64,000 nt of DNA from contig JANQLP010000126.1 in the NCBI GenBank assembly GCA_028280515.1, positions 1 through 64,000 on the forward strand, read 5' to 3'. The notes below the pieces were generated by a model. It was given only the letters and a program-made list of their open reading frames with translations, was not told the DNA's origin and did no database searches. How positions within the stretch are numbered: the stretch's first letter is position 1; each line of letters opens with the position of its first letter. Made by a program: the position numbers and the translations under genes. Below, piece by piece: positions 18,032-27,330 of the stretch. Source of the DNA: Hyphomicrobiales bacterium. Lineage in GTDB: Bacteria; Pseudomonadota; Alphaproteobacteria; Rhizobiales; Methyloligellaceae.

Positions 18032-19222
18032 ATGCTGCGCGTCCGGAGCATGTTCGAACTAGCCATGAGACTATTGCCGCAGACCCGAAGCCACTCTCCC
18101 GTGCGCTGCCGTTCCGCCATGGTGATGCTGACGGCTGTGTTGGTGGCCGCGTTGGCGACGGATCCCAGGCCTGCGGTGGCGCAGGAGCCCGAGGCCGTCC
18201 TCGTGGGTGTGGAAAAGACGCGGATCGAGCCGCTCAGTCAGACCGTTCCCATCGCCGGAAGGCTGGTTTCGCTTCGGGTCGGCGATGTGGCGGCGCGAAT
18301 CGCCGGGCCCGTCGAGGGAATCAGGGTTGAGGTCGGAGACCCGGTCTCAGAGGGGCAGGTTCTGGCCGTTCTCGACAACGAGACCTTGCAGGCCGAGGTC
18401 AACATGTCGAACAGCGAGCTTGCAGAGGCGCAGGCCGAGCTGGAAACCTGGGTGGCGGAGAAAGACGTCGCGCTCACAGAACTGCGCCGTCAGGAAGGTC
18501 TTCGCAAGTCGGCGGCTTTCTCGCAGGCAAGGTTCGAAGACGCACAAAAGAAGGCCGCCGTCGCCGACGCGCGCGTGGGCCGAGCGCGGGCGAACGTGGC
18601 CATCAAACGCACCAACCTGCAGCGACGTCAGATCGATTTCGAATACGCAACCATCCGTGCGCCATACGCCGGCGTGGTTGTGCGCCGCTATACCGAAGTC
18701 GGCGCCTATGTAAGCAAGGGCGACAGAATCGTCAGGGTGATTGCTGATCGCGCGCTGGAGGTCGAAGCCGATGTTCCGTTCCGCCGCCTTGCCGGGCTGC
18801 CAATCGGCCGACAGGTGGACTTCACCCTCGACGACGGAACCAAACACGTTGCCACGGTGCGCGCGATCCTGCCGTCGGAAAACCCGCTGACCCGGACACG
18901 GGTTGTGCGGCTCGTGCCGGATTTTTCCGAAACCAAACGTCCACTTGCCGAATCGCAGGCGGTCATCGTCGCGGTGCCGATCAGCGACGACCGTGAGGTG
19001 GTCACGGTGCATAAGGACGCCATTCTCAAACGGCCCACCGGTGACATGGTTTTCGTGATCCAGGATGACAAGGCAACGCCGCGTCCGGTCACGGTCGGCG
19101 AGGCCATCGGCGGCCGGCTGGAAGTGGTGTCCGGCCTGAAGAACGGCGAGATGGTCGTCATCCGCGGCAATGAGCGTATTCAGCCCGGCGCCAAGGTCAG
19201 GGTCGAAAAGGGCTCTTCATGA
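18032..19222 (+). CDS. RND efflux periplasmic adaptor (membrane fusion protein)
   Basis: The start at ATG 18032 (MLRVRSMFELAMRLLPQTRS) is preceded by AGAAGG and gives 396 aa; ATGs at 18050 and 18065 are alternatives. A signal segment (MVMLTAVLVAALATDPRPAVAQ) is followed by the lipoyl half-motif (AGPVEGIRVEVGDPVSEGQV), a coiled-coil hairpin (about residues 125-200), the second lipoyl half (TIRAPYAGVVVRRYTEVGAY) and beta-barrel domains. It bridges the inner-membrane pump encoded immediately downstream to an outer-membrane channel that is not in this window. Its stop codon overlaps the next start (ATGA). Confidence 0.9.
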   Translation: MLRVRSMFELAMRLLPQTRSHSPVRCRSAMVMLTAVLVAALATDPRPAVAQEPEAVLVGVEKTRIEPLSQTVPIAGRLVSLRVGDVAARIAGPVEGIRVEVGDPVSEGQVLAVLDNETLQAEVNMSNSELAEAQAELETWVAEKDVALTELRRQEGLRKSAAFSQARFEDAQKKAAVADARVGRARANVAIKRTNLQRRQIDFEYATIRAPYAGVVVRRYTEVGAYVSKGDRIVRVIADRALEVEADVPFRRLAGLPIGRQVDFTLDDGTKHVATVRAILPSENPLTRTRVVRLVPDFSETKRPLAESQAVIVAVPISDDREVVTVHKDAILKRPTGDMVFVIQDDKATPRPVTVGEAIGGRLEVVSGLKNGEMVVIRGNERIQPGAKVRVEKGSS

Positions 19223-22200
19223 ACATCATCCGCGCATCGATCGAACGTCCGACCGCCGTCATCGCCATAGTGCTGATGGTCGTGATGTTCGGTATTGTTG
19301 CGCTGCAGACCATCCCGATCCAGCTTACACCCGACGTCAACCGGCCAATTATCACTGTGTCGACCGACTGGTTTGGTGCGGCTCCCGCGGAAGTCGAGCG
19401 TGAGATTGTTATACGCCAGGAAGACGTGTTGCGCGGCATCGGCGGATTGACGGAGATCATCAGTAGCTCTGAGCAGGGCAGCAGCCGGATTACCATGGAG
19501 TTTGCCGTCGGTACCGGCATGGACCGGGCGATGCTGGAAGTCGCCAACCGTCTCGACCGTGTAACCGGCTATCCCGATGAGGCGGAAGAACCCGTAATCA
19601 AGCTCGCCGGCGCCGAAGACAGCCCCATTGCCTGGTTCATCGTGACGCGCGAACCCGGCAACACCCGGCCGATCCACGAATATGGCGATTTCGTCAAGGA
19701 TGTCATCCAGGACCGGGTCGAGCGCGTCAAAGGGGTCGGGCAGGTCAATGTCTATGGCGGCAGCGAGCGGGAGATCGAAGTCGTCGTCGAGCCGGAACTG
19801 CTGGCCCGCTACCGTTTGACCGTATCGAACGTGATCGACGTGCTCCGGCGCAACAATGCGGTCATGAGTGCGGGCGACGTTGATGAAGGCAAGCGCCGCT
19901 ACGTGGTGCGCACCGAAGGCGAACTCAACACGCTCGACGGTATCCGTAATGTTGTTCTGCGTTCCGTTCGCGACGAACAGTCCGGCGGTCTTGCGCGCGT
20001 CACGATTGCCGACATTGCGAAGGTCGGTTTCGCCTACAAGGAAGCGTTCGCCAAGATCAGACTGGACGGTGAGGCGGCACTGGCCTTCAACGCCGAACGC
20101 GAGACCGGCGCCAATGTGATCGAGACAATGGCCGGTATCCAGGAGGCCATCGGCGAACTCAATGCCGAACCGGTGCCGCGTGAGGGTCTGCAACTCAGAC
20201 AGGTCTATGATGAGACGATTTACATCACGTCGTCGGTCGATCTCGTGCAGCAGAACATCTGGATCGGCGGCACGCTCGCCGCACTTATTCTGATGCTCTT
20301 CCTGCGCTCATGGCGGGCAACCGTCATCGTCTCTCTGGCGATCCCGGTATCGGTGATCGGCTCGTTTGTCGCGATGGCGGCCTTGGGCCGGTCGATTAAC
20401 GTTATTTCTCTGGCGGGTCTGGCCTTTGCGGTCGGCATGGTCGTCGATGCGGCAATCGTGGTGCTCGAGAACATCTTCCGGCTCCGCGAGAAGGGCAAAT
20501 CGGCCCAGGACGCGGCCTACGAGGGAACGCAACAGGTCTGGGGCGCCGTGTTCGTTTCGGCCCTGACCACCGTGATGGTCTTCATCCCGGTGCTGATCAT
20601 GCAGCTCGAAGTCGGCCAGTTGTTCCGCGACATCGGCGTCGCAATCTCGGTCTCGGTCATCCTATCCCTGCTCGTCTCGGTGACCGTCATTCCGGCGCTC
20701 GCAAGCCGTCTGCTCGCGGGCAGGTCCGGCAAGGCGGGCGAACCCCTCAAGAGGGTGTACATCCCCGGCATCGATGAATTGGCCCATGTATCCGTGAGAG
20801 GCATCATCGGCTTCACGAAGCTGGTCACCCGCAACAAGGTTGCCGCCGTTCTTGTCGTTGGCGCCACATCGGCGGCCTGCGCCGCCGGGGCCTGGACGTT
20901 CCTGCCGAAACTCGAATATCTGCCGGAAGGCAACCGTAATCTGATGTTCGGCGTTCTCATACCGCCGCCGGGATACAACCTGGAAACCACCACCAATATC
21001 GCCAAGCGCATCGAGGACGACATCAAGCCTCTGCTCAAGTCGGTTTCCGGTCCGGAAGAAGTGGAAGGCAGCCCGCCCAAGATCGACCGGTTCTTTTTCG
21101 TCGCCTGGCGTTCGCGGACGTTTCTCGGGGCTGCTGCGGTCGATCCAACTCGGGTCGCGGAGCTGAAACCCGTTCTGCAGGAGCCGGTCTTCAAGGAGCC
21201 GGGAACCTTTGCGATTATTGATCAACGGTCCTTGTTCGCGCGCGGCATCGGTGGTGGCCGTAAAATAGAGCTCGACATTTCTGGAGATGAACTTGAACCG
21301 ATTCTCGCGACAGCGGTGGCGGCGACCGGCCGGATACTGAGAATTCTGCCATTAGATCAGGGCAACCAGTTCACGCCCAATCCGGGACTGGAACTCGGGG
21401 CACCGGAAGTTCGCGTCTACCCCGATCGTATGCGGCTGACAGACAATGGAGTTACGCCGGTTGAACTTGGCGAAACACTCGACACCTTCAACGATGGATT
21501 GCGAGTCGTCGAGGTCACGGTTGGAAACTCTCGGCTCGACCTGATGCTCAAGGGACCGCTCGACAAGGTCGGTAATACCCAGGACGTGGGCAATCTCCCG
21601 GTTGTGACGCGCGACGGACAGATCCTTCCCGTTTCTTCGGTGGCGCGTGTGGAGATGACGTCCGGACCGACGGCAATCCGGCACCGGGAGCGTCAGCGCA
21701 CGGTTACGCTTGAAGTCGTGCCGTCACCGGCCATCCCGCTCGAAGCGGCAATCGAGATGATTAACAGCGAGGTCGTCGCGCCGTTGCGCGAGGCGGGCTT
21801 GCCGGAGGGCGTTCGCATTCGCATTTCCGGCACGGCGGATAAGCTGACCGAGACGTGGAGTCACATGGTGGGGGATCTCATCGTTGCGATGATCATCGTC
21901 TATCTGGTGATGGCGATCCTGTTTGAGAGCTTCATCTACCCGCTCGTCATCATGTTGTCCGTGCCGATGGCGGCGGCGGGCGGCGTGGCCGGCCTTGCGT
22001 TTCTCAACATGTTCTATTTCCAGTCGCTCGACATGCTCACGCTGCTCGGCTTCGTCATTCTCATCGGCATCGTTGTGAACAACGCCATTCTGCTGGTTCA
22101 CCAGACGCTCCTGCATTTGCGGGCGGACAAGATGCCGCCGCAGGAGGCGATCATCGAGGCGACCCGGAACCGCATTCGGCCTATTTTCATGTCGACCCTG

Positions 22201-22446
22201 ACATCCGTGTTCGGGATGCTGCCGCTCGTGTTCTTCCCCGGTGCGGGATCGGAACTCTATCGCGGTCTGGGGTCGGTCGTGGTCGGCGGACTGTCGCTTT
22301 CCGCCGTGCTGACACTGCTGATCGTGCCGCCGATGCTGACCCTGGTCGTCGGGCCGCTGGAAGAGCGCGCCTTGCGCCGCGCAGCCGAGAAGACGAAGAA
22401 ACGCCGGCCGCCGCGCAGACGCAGAAAGACGGCGCCCGCCGAGTAA
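19219..22446 (+). CDS. RND multidrug efflux permease (AcrB/HAE-1 type)
   Basis: This 1075 aa protein overlaps the adaptor gene by 4 nt. It has the RND plan: TM1 near residues 13-32, a large periplasmic loop, TM2-6 with VGMVVDAAIVVLENIFRLRE (the proton-relay Asp region in TM4), a second loop, TM7, and a last helix block with GFVILIGIVVNNAILLVHQ. The C-terminus is very basic (KTKKRRPPRRRRK). It is a proton-driven exporter in the inner membrane. It differs clearly from the second pump at 50625, so the two are not recent duplicates. No dedicated regulator is adjacent. Confidence 0.92.
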   Translation: MNIIRASIERPTAVIAIVLMVVMFGIVALQTIPIQLTPDVNRPIITVSTDWFGAAPAEVEREIVIRQEDVLRGIGGLTEIISSSEQGSSRITMEFAVGTGMDRAMLEVANRLDRVTGYPDEAEEPVIKLAGAEDSPIAWFIVTREPGNTRPIHEYGDFVKDVIQDRVERVKGVGQVNVYGGSEREIEVVVEPELLARYRLTVSNVIDVLRRNNAVMSAGDVDEGKRRYVVRTEGELNTLDGIRNVVLRSVRDEQSGGLARVTIADIAKVGFAYKEAFAKIRLDGEAALAFNAERETGANVIETMAGIQEAIGELNAEPVPREGLQLRQVYDETIYITSSVDLVQQNIWIGGTLAALILMLFLRSWRATVIVSLAIPVSVIGSFVAMAALGRSINVISLAGLAFAVGMVVDAAIVVLENIFRLREKGKSAQDAAYEGTQQVWGAVFVSALTTVMVFIPVLIMQLEVGQLFRDIGVAISVSVILSLLVSVTVIPALASRLLAGRSGKAGEPLKRVYIPGIDELAHVSVRGIIGFTKLVTRNKVAAVLVVGATSAACAAGAWTFLPKLEYLPEGNRNLMFGVLIPPPGYNLETTTNIAKRIEDDIKPLLKSVSGPEEVEGSPPKIDRFFFVAWRSRTFLGAAAVDPTRVAELKPVLQEPVFKEPGTFAIIDQRSLFARGIGGGRKIELDISGDELEPILATAVAATGRILRILPLDQGNQFTPNPGLELGAPEVRVYPDRMRLTDNGVTPVELGETLDTFNDGLRVVEVTVGNSRLDLMLKGPLDKVGNTQDVGNLPVVTRDGQILPVSSVARVEMTSGPTAIRHRERQRTVTLEVVPSPAIPLEAAIEMINSEVVAPLREAGLPEGVRIRISGTADKLTETWSHMVGDLIVAMIIVYLVMAILFESFIYPLVIMLSVPMAAAGGVAGLAFLNMFYFQSLDMLTLLGFVILIGIVVNNAILLVHQTLLHLRADKMPPQEAIIEATRNRIRPIFMSTLTSVFGMLPLVFFPGAGSELYRGLGSVVVGGLSLSAVLTLLIVPPMLTLVVGPLEERALRRAAEKTKKRRPPRRRRKTAPAE

Positions 22447-22470
22447 ACTCATCAATTACGTACTTCAAAA

Positions 22471-22498
22471 AAGGCGGCACAGAGGTGCCGCCTTCTTG
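22471..22498. terminator. Bidirectional terminator between RND permease and methyltransferase
   Basis: The perfect 10 bp stem AAGGCGGCAC / GTGCCGCCTT with an AGAG loop is followed by TCTTGT on the plus strand and by a TTTTTT run on the minus strand. It serves two convergent genes. Confidence 0.85.
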
Positions 22499-22542
22499 TC
22501 TCGCGCTGCGAACCCGGAATGATCCGTCGCTTTGCGCGCCGG

Positions 22543-23376
22543 TTATGCCTTTGAGATCACGACCTCGACATATTCGGCGGGCGCGACAAACGTGCCATCG
22601 GTTGCAACGTTGAACCGGTTGATAACAGCGCGCAAGTCGGTCTCGAGCGCCGCCTGACCGTCGCCGTCCAGAGCGAGGAACGCCTTGTGGACCGGCCCGT
22701 AGTAGCTGCGGAAGATCTCCAGAAAATGATCCGTCGAGAGGTAGCGGAAGGCGAAGTGCCTTTGCGTGACGTCAATTGCGGCTGCGTCATCTCCGAACAG
22801 TTCCTCGACCCGGTCCCGTGTCCCCCAAAGGGCCGGCGAAGCGACACCGGCAGGCGGCGGCACATGTTTGCCGAGAGCCTTGAACATCTGGCCGATGAAG
22901 CCGGCGGGCGTCCAGTTTGCAAGCGCGATTTTCCCGCCCGGCCGGCAGACACGGAGCAATTCGGCGGCCGCTCCGGTCTGGTTTGGCGTGAACATGACGC
23001 CGAAGGTCGACAGCACGGCGTCAAAGGCGGCGTCGGCGTAGGGCAGGTTCTCCGCGTCGGCCTGATCGAAGGTCACCTTGAGGTTCTCCGCGTCCGCGCG
23101 CGTCCTTCCCTTGTCGAGAAGGCCTTGCACATAATCGCTGGAGGTGACGTCGCAGAACCGGCGCGCCGCGGCGAGCGTGGCGTTGCCGTTGCCGGCGGCA
23201 ACATCGAGCACCTTGGCGCCCGGCCGCAGATCAATGGTTTCGCAAAGCTGCTCGCCGACGATCTGGAGCGTCGTACCGACAATCGCATAGTCGCCTGATG
23301 CCCAGGCGCCCTGCTGTTTGAGTTTGATGGCATCGAAGTCGGGTGTCGTCAGGTCCCGTTCCTGCACGAGTGTCAT
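22543..23376 (-). CDS. Class I SAM-dependent methyltransferase
   Basis: This 277 aa protein carries motif I AKVLDVAAGNGNATLAAARR (about residues 54-73), VTSSDYVQGLLDKGR (motif II region), QADAENLPYADAAFDAVLST and ELLRVCRPGGKIALANW, the standard UbiE/Methyltransf_11 order. It transfers a methyl group from SAM to an unidentified acceptor in the cytosol. It is divergent from an HxlR regulator across 191 bp that holds a small palindrome, so it is a probable target of that regulator. Confidence 0.88.
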   Translation of the reverse strand: MTLVQERDLTTPDFDAIKLKQQGAWASGDYAIVGTTLQIVGEQLCETIDLRPGAKVLDVAAGNGNATLAAARRFCDVTSSDYVQGLLDKGRTRADAENLKVTFDQADAENLPYADAAFDAVLSTFGVMFTPNQTGAAAELLRVCRPGGKIALANWTPAGFIGQMFKALGKHVPPPAGVASPALWGTRDRVEELFGDDAAAIDVTQRHFAFRYLSTDHFLEIFRSYYGPVHKAFLALDGDGQAALETDLRAVINRFNVATDGTFVAPAEYVEVVISKA

Positions 23377-23473
23377 GTCTCAGTTCCTTTCAAATGGTCG
23401 CCTGCGCGCTCAAGCGCAGGCCGCTCGATTGGCAATGTGGGAGGCATGACCCGGAATTGAAGTGAACTTCCAG

Positions 23474-23486
23474 TTCAGTAACTGAA
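23474..23486. promoter_or_regulatory. Operator-like palindrome between methyltransferase and HxlR gene
   Basis: TTCAGTAACTGAA is a perfect 13 bp dyad. Related CTGAA-type sequences recur within 60 bp on the HxlR side (near 23503 and 23530). The position between divergent genes suggests an HxlR binding region. Confidence 0.5.
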
Positions 23487-23567
23487 TCGACCCGGTACAG
23501 AATCTGAACTACGCTGGCGGCACTACAGAACTGAAACCTATTGGCACGAGATCATCCGGAGGTGGCG

Positions 23568-24266
23568 ATGGCTGACGGGAGCTACCACCAGTTCTGTCCG
23601 GTTGCGATGGCATCTGAAGTCCTTGGCACACGCTGGACGCTTGTGGTACTGCGCGAGATGGTCGCCGGCTCAAGCCGTTTCAACGATATCAGGCGCGGCG
23701 TGCCGCGCATGTCGCCGGCGCTTCTGTCGAAGCGTCTGAAGGAGCTGGAGGAAGCGGGGGTTGTGGAACGCGCCCCTGTTCCCGGCGAAGCCGGCGTCAT
23801 GGAGTACCGCTTGACCGCCGCCGGCAAGGAGCTGACACCGATCATCGTCGCCGTCGGCGAGTGGGGTCATCGCTGGACAGAGACGAAGCCGCAGCTCGAG
23901 AATCTTGACGCTGGTCTTCTGATGTGGGACATGCGCCGGAACCTGCATATCGATGAGCTTCCGGCCCGGCGCACGGTCATCCAGTTCATCTATCCCGAGC
24001 GCCGTCCGGGCGAACGTCACTGGTGGATTGTCGTCGACCCTAAGGACGGTGCTGATCTGTGCGCGGTCGATCCGGGGTTTGATGTCGATCTGTATGTGAA
24101 GACCGACCTGCGGACGATGACGTCCATCTACATGGGGACTGACAAGTTCTCCAAGGCGATCGACGAGGAAAGACTCACGCTGATCGGCGATCAGGCGCTG
24201 CAACGCTCCCTGAAAGACTGGCTCGGCCTCGGCATGTTCTCGAGCGTTCGCAAACAGGTGCCGTAA
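23568..24266 (+). CDS. HxlR family transcriptional regulator with C-terminal domain
   Basis: The start at ATG 23568 (MADGSYHQFCPVAMASEVLG) follows GGAGGTGG and gives 232 aa, about twice the length of a minimal HxlR protein. Residues 8-100 are the HxlR winged helix (GTRWTLVVLREMVAGSSRFN; PRMSPALLSKRLKELEEAG; YRLTAAGKEL) with the conserved N-terminal Cys. The second half (about 115-225) resembles the SCP2-like or effector domain seen in long HxlR proteins. It is divergent from the methyltransferase gene and probably controls it. Confidence 0.88.
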   Translation: MADGSYHQFCPVAMASEVLGTRWTLVVLREMVAGSSRFNDIRRGVPRMSPALLSKRLKELEEAGVVERAPVPGEAGVMEYRLTAAGKELTPIIVAVGEWGHRWTETKPQLENLDAGLLMWDMRRNLHIDELPARRTVIQFIYPERRPGERHWWIVVDPKDGADLCAVDPGFDVDLYVKTDLRTMTSIYMGTDKFSKAIDEERLTLIGDQALQRSLKDWLGLGMFSSVRKQVP

Positions 24267-24290
24267 AAAAACGGCCCGGAAACCGGGCCG
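24265..24290 (-). terminator. Intrinsic terminator downstream of the Hsp20 remnant
   Basis: CGGCCCGG / CCGGGCCG with a 3 nt loop is followed on the minus strand by TTTTTTT (24265-24271). The orientation fits the minus-strand Hsp20 fragment just upstream and supports the view that a complete gene once lay here. Confidence 0.8.
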
Positions 24291-24319
24291 CTCAATGATT
24301 CCCGCGCAAGGCGTGCGCC

Positions 24320-24421
24320 TCATGAGGACTTGATCTGGATGGTGCGTTCCTTCGGTTCGGAGCCCGGTTTCTTGGCGATCGTCACCGTCAGGATGCCCTT
24401 CTTGAAGTCCGCGGCAAGCTC
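24320..24421 (-). pseudogene. Truncated Hsp20 (alpha-crystallin) gene, C-terminal 33 codons
   Basis: The minus strand reads ELAADFKKGILTVTIAKKPG, then SEPKERTIQIKSS and a stop. This is the final strand and IxI-type tail of small heat-shock proteins (compare the usual FKNGVLTVTLPK pattern). Upstream, the frame meets a stop after about five more codons, and the start of the VOC gene on the other strand occupies the place where the rest should be. The intact terminator downstream remains. Deletion or replacement of the 5' part of an hsp20 gene is the simplest reading. Confidence 0.75.
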
Positions 24422-24441
24422 AAACGGAGGTTCATCTCGTC

Positions 24442-24861
24442 ATGAAGACGGCTTTTACGCACTGCGCCTTGCACGTCCGGGATCTTGATCGCTCGATCGC
24501 GTTCTATGAGCGGTTCTGCGGGCTTCAGGTTGTGCGGCGCCACGGCGAGGGGCCAAACGACGCAGCCGCGTGGCTGGCAGAGGAAGACGGCGAGCCCCGG
24601 TTCGTGCTGGTTTTGCTTGAAGGGGGCAAGGGCCAAGCGCGGACGGAAGGTGATATGACCCATTACGGGTTCGCCGTCGCCGCGCGGGACGATGTGGACA
24701 GGGTGGCGGATGAGGGCCGTGCAGCCGGTTGTCTGCTGTGGGAACCGCAACAGCTTCCCCATCCGGTTGGCTATCTGTGTGCGCTCGAAGACCCCGACGG
24801 CTATGTGGTGGAATTCAGCTATGGGCAGCCGCTCGGACCGGGTGCGGATACGATGGCATGA
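24442..24861 (+). CDS. Glyoxalase/VOC family protein
   Basis: This 139 aa protein is preceded by GGAGG. It shows the two beta-alpha-beta-beta-beta modules of the vicinal oxygen chelate fold. Likely metal ligands are His in THCALHVRDLDRSIAFYERF, His in MTHYGFAVAARD and Glu in DPDGYVVEFSYGQP. The pattern is close to lactoylglutathione lyase-like proteins, but the substrate is not certain. It starts right beside the truncated hsp20 gene and overlaps the next small gene by ATGA. Confidence 0.85.
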   Translation: MKTAFTHCALHVRDLDRSIAFYERFCGLQVVRRHGEGPNDAAAWLAEEDGEPRFVLVLLEGGKGQARTEGDMTHYGFAVAARDDVDRVADEGRAAGCLLWEPQQLPHPVGYLCALEDPDGYVVEFSYGQPLGPGADTMA

Positions 24862-25094
24862 ACCGTAAGAGCTCCGAAGCGTTACGCGCACGCCGCAATG
24901 GTACTGTGATCCTTTTGTCCGTTGCTGCGGGAATGGCGCTGCTTGTCGCCGCCTTCAGCCATTTCGACGGGCCGGCGGCGCGATGCGAGGGGCGCGGAGG
25001 GCACATGTTGGTTGGTCCAGGTGGCGAAACCTCTTGTATCAGTCCGCAGACATTCCTGCCGGTCGAGGGCTTCGCGACGGCTCAGACGGAGTGA
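24858..25094 (+). CDS. Hypothetical small membrane-anchored protein, 78 aa
   Basis: The ATG overlaps the stop of the VOC gene (ATGA), indicating translational coupling. A basic N-terminus (MNRKSSEALRARRNG) is followed by one span (TVILLSVAAGMALLVAAF) and a 45-residue exported part with two cysteines (AARCEGRGGHM and GETSCISPQ) that could form a disulfide. No family is recognised. Confidence 0.6.
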   Translation: MNRKSSEALRARRNGTVILLSVAAGMALLVAAFSHFDGPAARCEGRGGHMLVGPGGETSCISPQTFLPVEGFATAQTE

Positions 25095-25254
25095 AAAACA
25101 GCGGCATATGGCCACTGGTCCGGCCGCGTGTCCCGTTCCGGGACTCCAGAGACTTGCCATAACGTCATACACTTGACACGATAGCGTCAGGACGTTCTCC
25201 GCGCGCCGGGCGGACGCGTCAGCAAGTTGCTAAGTTGTTGAGGGGAGGTACAAA

Positions 25255-27303
25255 ATGACAGACGCCAAGGGGCAAGGAGGCAATAGTCCGCGCTGTATTG
25301 CACTGGTCGGTCCCTATCTCAGTGGTAAGACGACACTTCTGGAAGCCATTCTCGCACGTACGGGGGCCGTTACACGCCAGGGCACGATTGCCGATAAGAA
25401 CACAGTGGGCGATGCAAGTCAGGAAGCTCGCGATCATGACATGAGTGTCGAGCTGAACGTTGCCCAGACCGAATTTCTCGGTGACACCTATACATTTATT
25501 GATTGTCCGGGGTCCGTTGAATTTCAGTATGACACCTCCGCCGCGCTGACCGGTTGTGACGCCGCGGTTGTCGTATGCGAACCGGACGACAAGAAAGTCC
25601 CCGCGCTCCAGCTGATTCTGAAACAGCTTGAGGATCGCGGCATTCCGCATTTTCTTTTCCTGAACAAACTCGACAAGGCGGAGGGACGCGTCCGCGATAT
25701 CCTGCCGATACTGCAGCCGGCCAGTTCCAAGCCGCTCGTCCTGCGGCAGATCCCGATCTGGGAAAACGAGATCATGACCGGTTTCGTGGATCTCGCGCTC
25801 GAGCGCGCCTTCGTCTACCGCGAGCATGAACCGAGCGAAGTCATCGATATTCCGGGTGATCTCTCGGAACGCCAAAAGGAAGCGCGTTTCTCCATGCTGG
25901 AGCAACTGGCCGATTATGATGATGAACTGATGGAGCAGTTGCTGGAAGACATCGAGCCGCCCCAGGACAAGGTCTTCGACGATCTTTCCAAGGAAATGCA
26001 GGACGGCGATATCTGCCCCGTCCTTCTGGGCTCGGCCGAAAACGGCAACGGCATTCTGCGTTTGCTCAAAGCCTTGCGTCACGAGGCGCCGGGTGTTGTT
26101 CAGACGGCGGAGCGGCTTGGCGTCGCCGACGCGCCATCCTGCGCGCAGGTGCTCAAGACCTTCCACACCGAGCATGGCGGCAAGCTCTCACTGGTGCGGA
26201 TCCTCACCGGATCTTTCTCGGACGGGGACACTGTCTACAGCGAGGATGGAGACGAGCGGATTTCCGGTATTTTCACACTGATGGGGCAGGACCCGGTCAA
26301 GGGCGGCGATGCAGGTCCCGGTTCGACGGTCGCGTTTGGCCGCATGGACTCGATAAAGACCGGCGCGACTCTGGGCCTCGAGAAGGGATCGGTTCCTAAA
26401 ATCGAAACCCCTGCGGCGCCTTCACCGGTCATGGGGCTTGCGGTTGCGGCGGCCGAGCGCAAGGACGAAGTCAAAATGACGGAGGCGTTCGGCAAGATCA
26501 TCGAGGAAGACCCGTCCATCTCGCTGGTGCACAGTCAGGAGCTCGGTGAAATGGTCATGTGGGGGCAGGGCGAGATGCACTTGCGTGTGGCGCTCGAGCG
26601 GCTGAAGCGCAAATACGGCATTGCCGCGCAGACGCGTCCGCGCCAGGTTCCCTACAAGGAGACCATCAAAAAGCCGATCGAGATACGCGGCCGGCACAAG
26701 AAGCAATCCGGCGGTCATGGTCAGTTCGGTGACGTGGTGGTGGACATCAAGCCGCTTCCGCGCGGTGGCGGGTTCGAGTTCAGCGATACCATCACCGGCG
26801 GCGTCGTGCCCAAGCAGTACATTCCCTCCGTCGAAACCGGCGTAAGGGAGTATCTGACGAGCGGGCCGCTCGGGTTCCCGGTCGTGGACGTGTCGGTCTG
26901 CCTCAAGGACGGGTCGTATCACAGCGTCGATTCATCCGATCAGGCCTTCAAGACCGCCGGCGCGCTCGCCATGCGCGAAGGCATGCCAAAATGCGCACCG
27001 GTTCTACTGGAGCCGGTCATGGCGGTCGAGATTGCGGTGCCGTCGGACGCAACGGCGCGCATCAATCAGATCATTACCGGACGTCGCGGCCAGATTCTCG
27101 GGTTCGACGCACGTCCGGGATGGGACGGCTGGGATCTGGTCCAGGCGCATATGCCGGAGTCCGAGATGCAGAACCTGATCATCGAGCTTCGCTCTGCGAC
27201 CGCAGGTGTCGGCACGTACACCGCGCAGTTCGATCACCTTGCCGAGCTGACCGGCAAGATCGCAGAACAGGTTCTCGCAAGCCATGCGGCCGAGGCCGCC
27301 TGA
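25255..27303 (+). CDS. Elongation factor G-like GTPase with altered switch residues
   Basis: This 682 aa protein has the full EF-G domain order: G domain (1-270), domain II (290-370), III, IV (KETIKKPIEIRGRHKKQSGG; GGFEFSDTITGGVVPKQYIP) and V. The P-loop is GPYLSGKTTL, and NKLD is present. Two key positions differ from translational EF-G. Switch II reads DCPGSVEF where EF-G has DTPGH, so the catalytic His is Ser. The RGITI segment of switch I is replaced by HDMSV. Proteins of this kind are known as second EF-G-like copies in alphaproteobacteria, with no settled role. The gene stands alone behind GAGGGGAGG and ends at a shared terminator. Confidence 0.88.
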   Translation: MTDAKGQGGNSPRCIALVGPYLSGKTTLLEAILARTGAVTRQGTIADKNTVGDASQEARDHDMSVELNVAQTEFLGDTYTFIDCPGSVEFQYDTSAALTGCDAAVVVCEPDDKKVPALQLILKQLEDRGIPHFLFLNKLDKAEGRVRDILPILQPASSKPLVLRQIPIWENEIMTGFVDLALERAFVYREHEPSEVIDIPGDLSERQKEARFSMLEQLADYDDELMEQLLEDIEPPQDKVFDDLSKEMQDGDICPVLLGSAENGNGILRLLKALRHEAPGVVQTAERLGVADAPSCAQVLKTFHTEHGGKLSLVRILTGSFSDGDTVYSEDGDERISGIFTLMGQDPVKGGDAGPGSTVAFGRMDSIKTGATLGLEKGSVPKIETPAAPSPVMGLAVAAAERKDEVKMTEAFGKIIEEDPSISLVHSQELGEMVMWGQGEMHLRVALERLKRKYGIAAQTRPRQVPYKETIKKPIEIRGRHKKQSGGHGQFGDVVVDIKPLPRGGGFEFSDTITGGVVPKQYIPSVETGVREYLTSGPLGFPVVDVSVCLKDGSYHSVDSSDQAFKTAGALAMREGMPKCAPVLLEPVMAVEIAVPSDATARINQIITGRRGQILGFDARPGWDGWDLVQAHMPESEMQNLIIELRSATAGVGTYTAQFDHLAELTGKIAEQVLASHAAEAA

Positions 27304-27330
27304 CAACAGGCGCTTGCTGTTCGTGACGAG

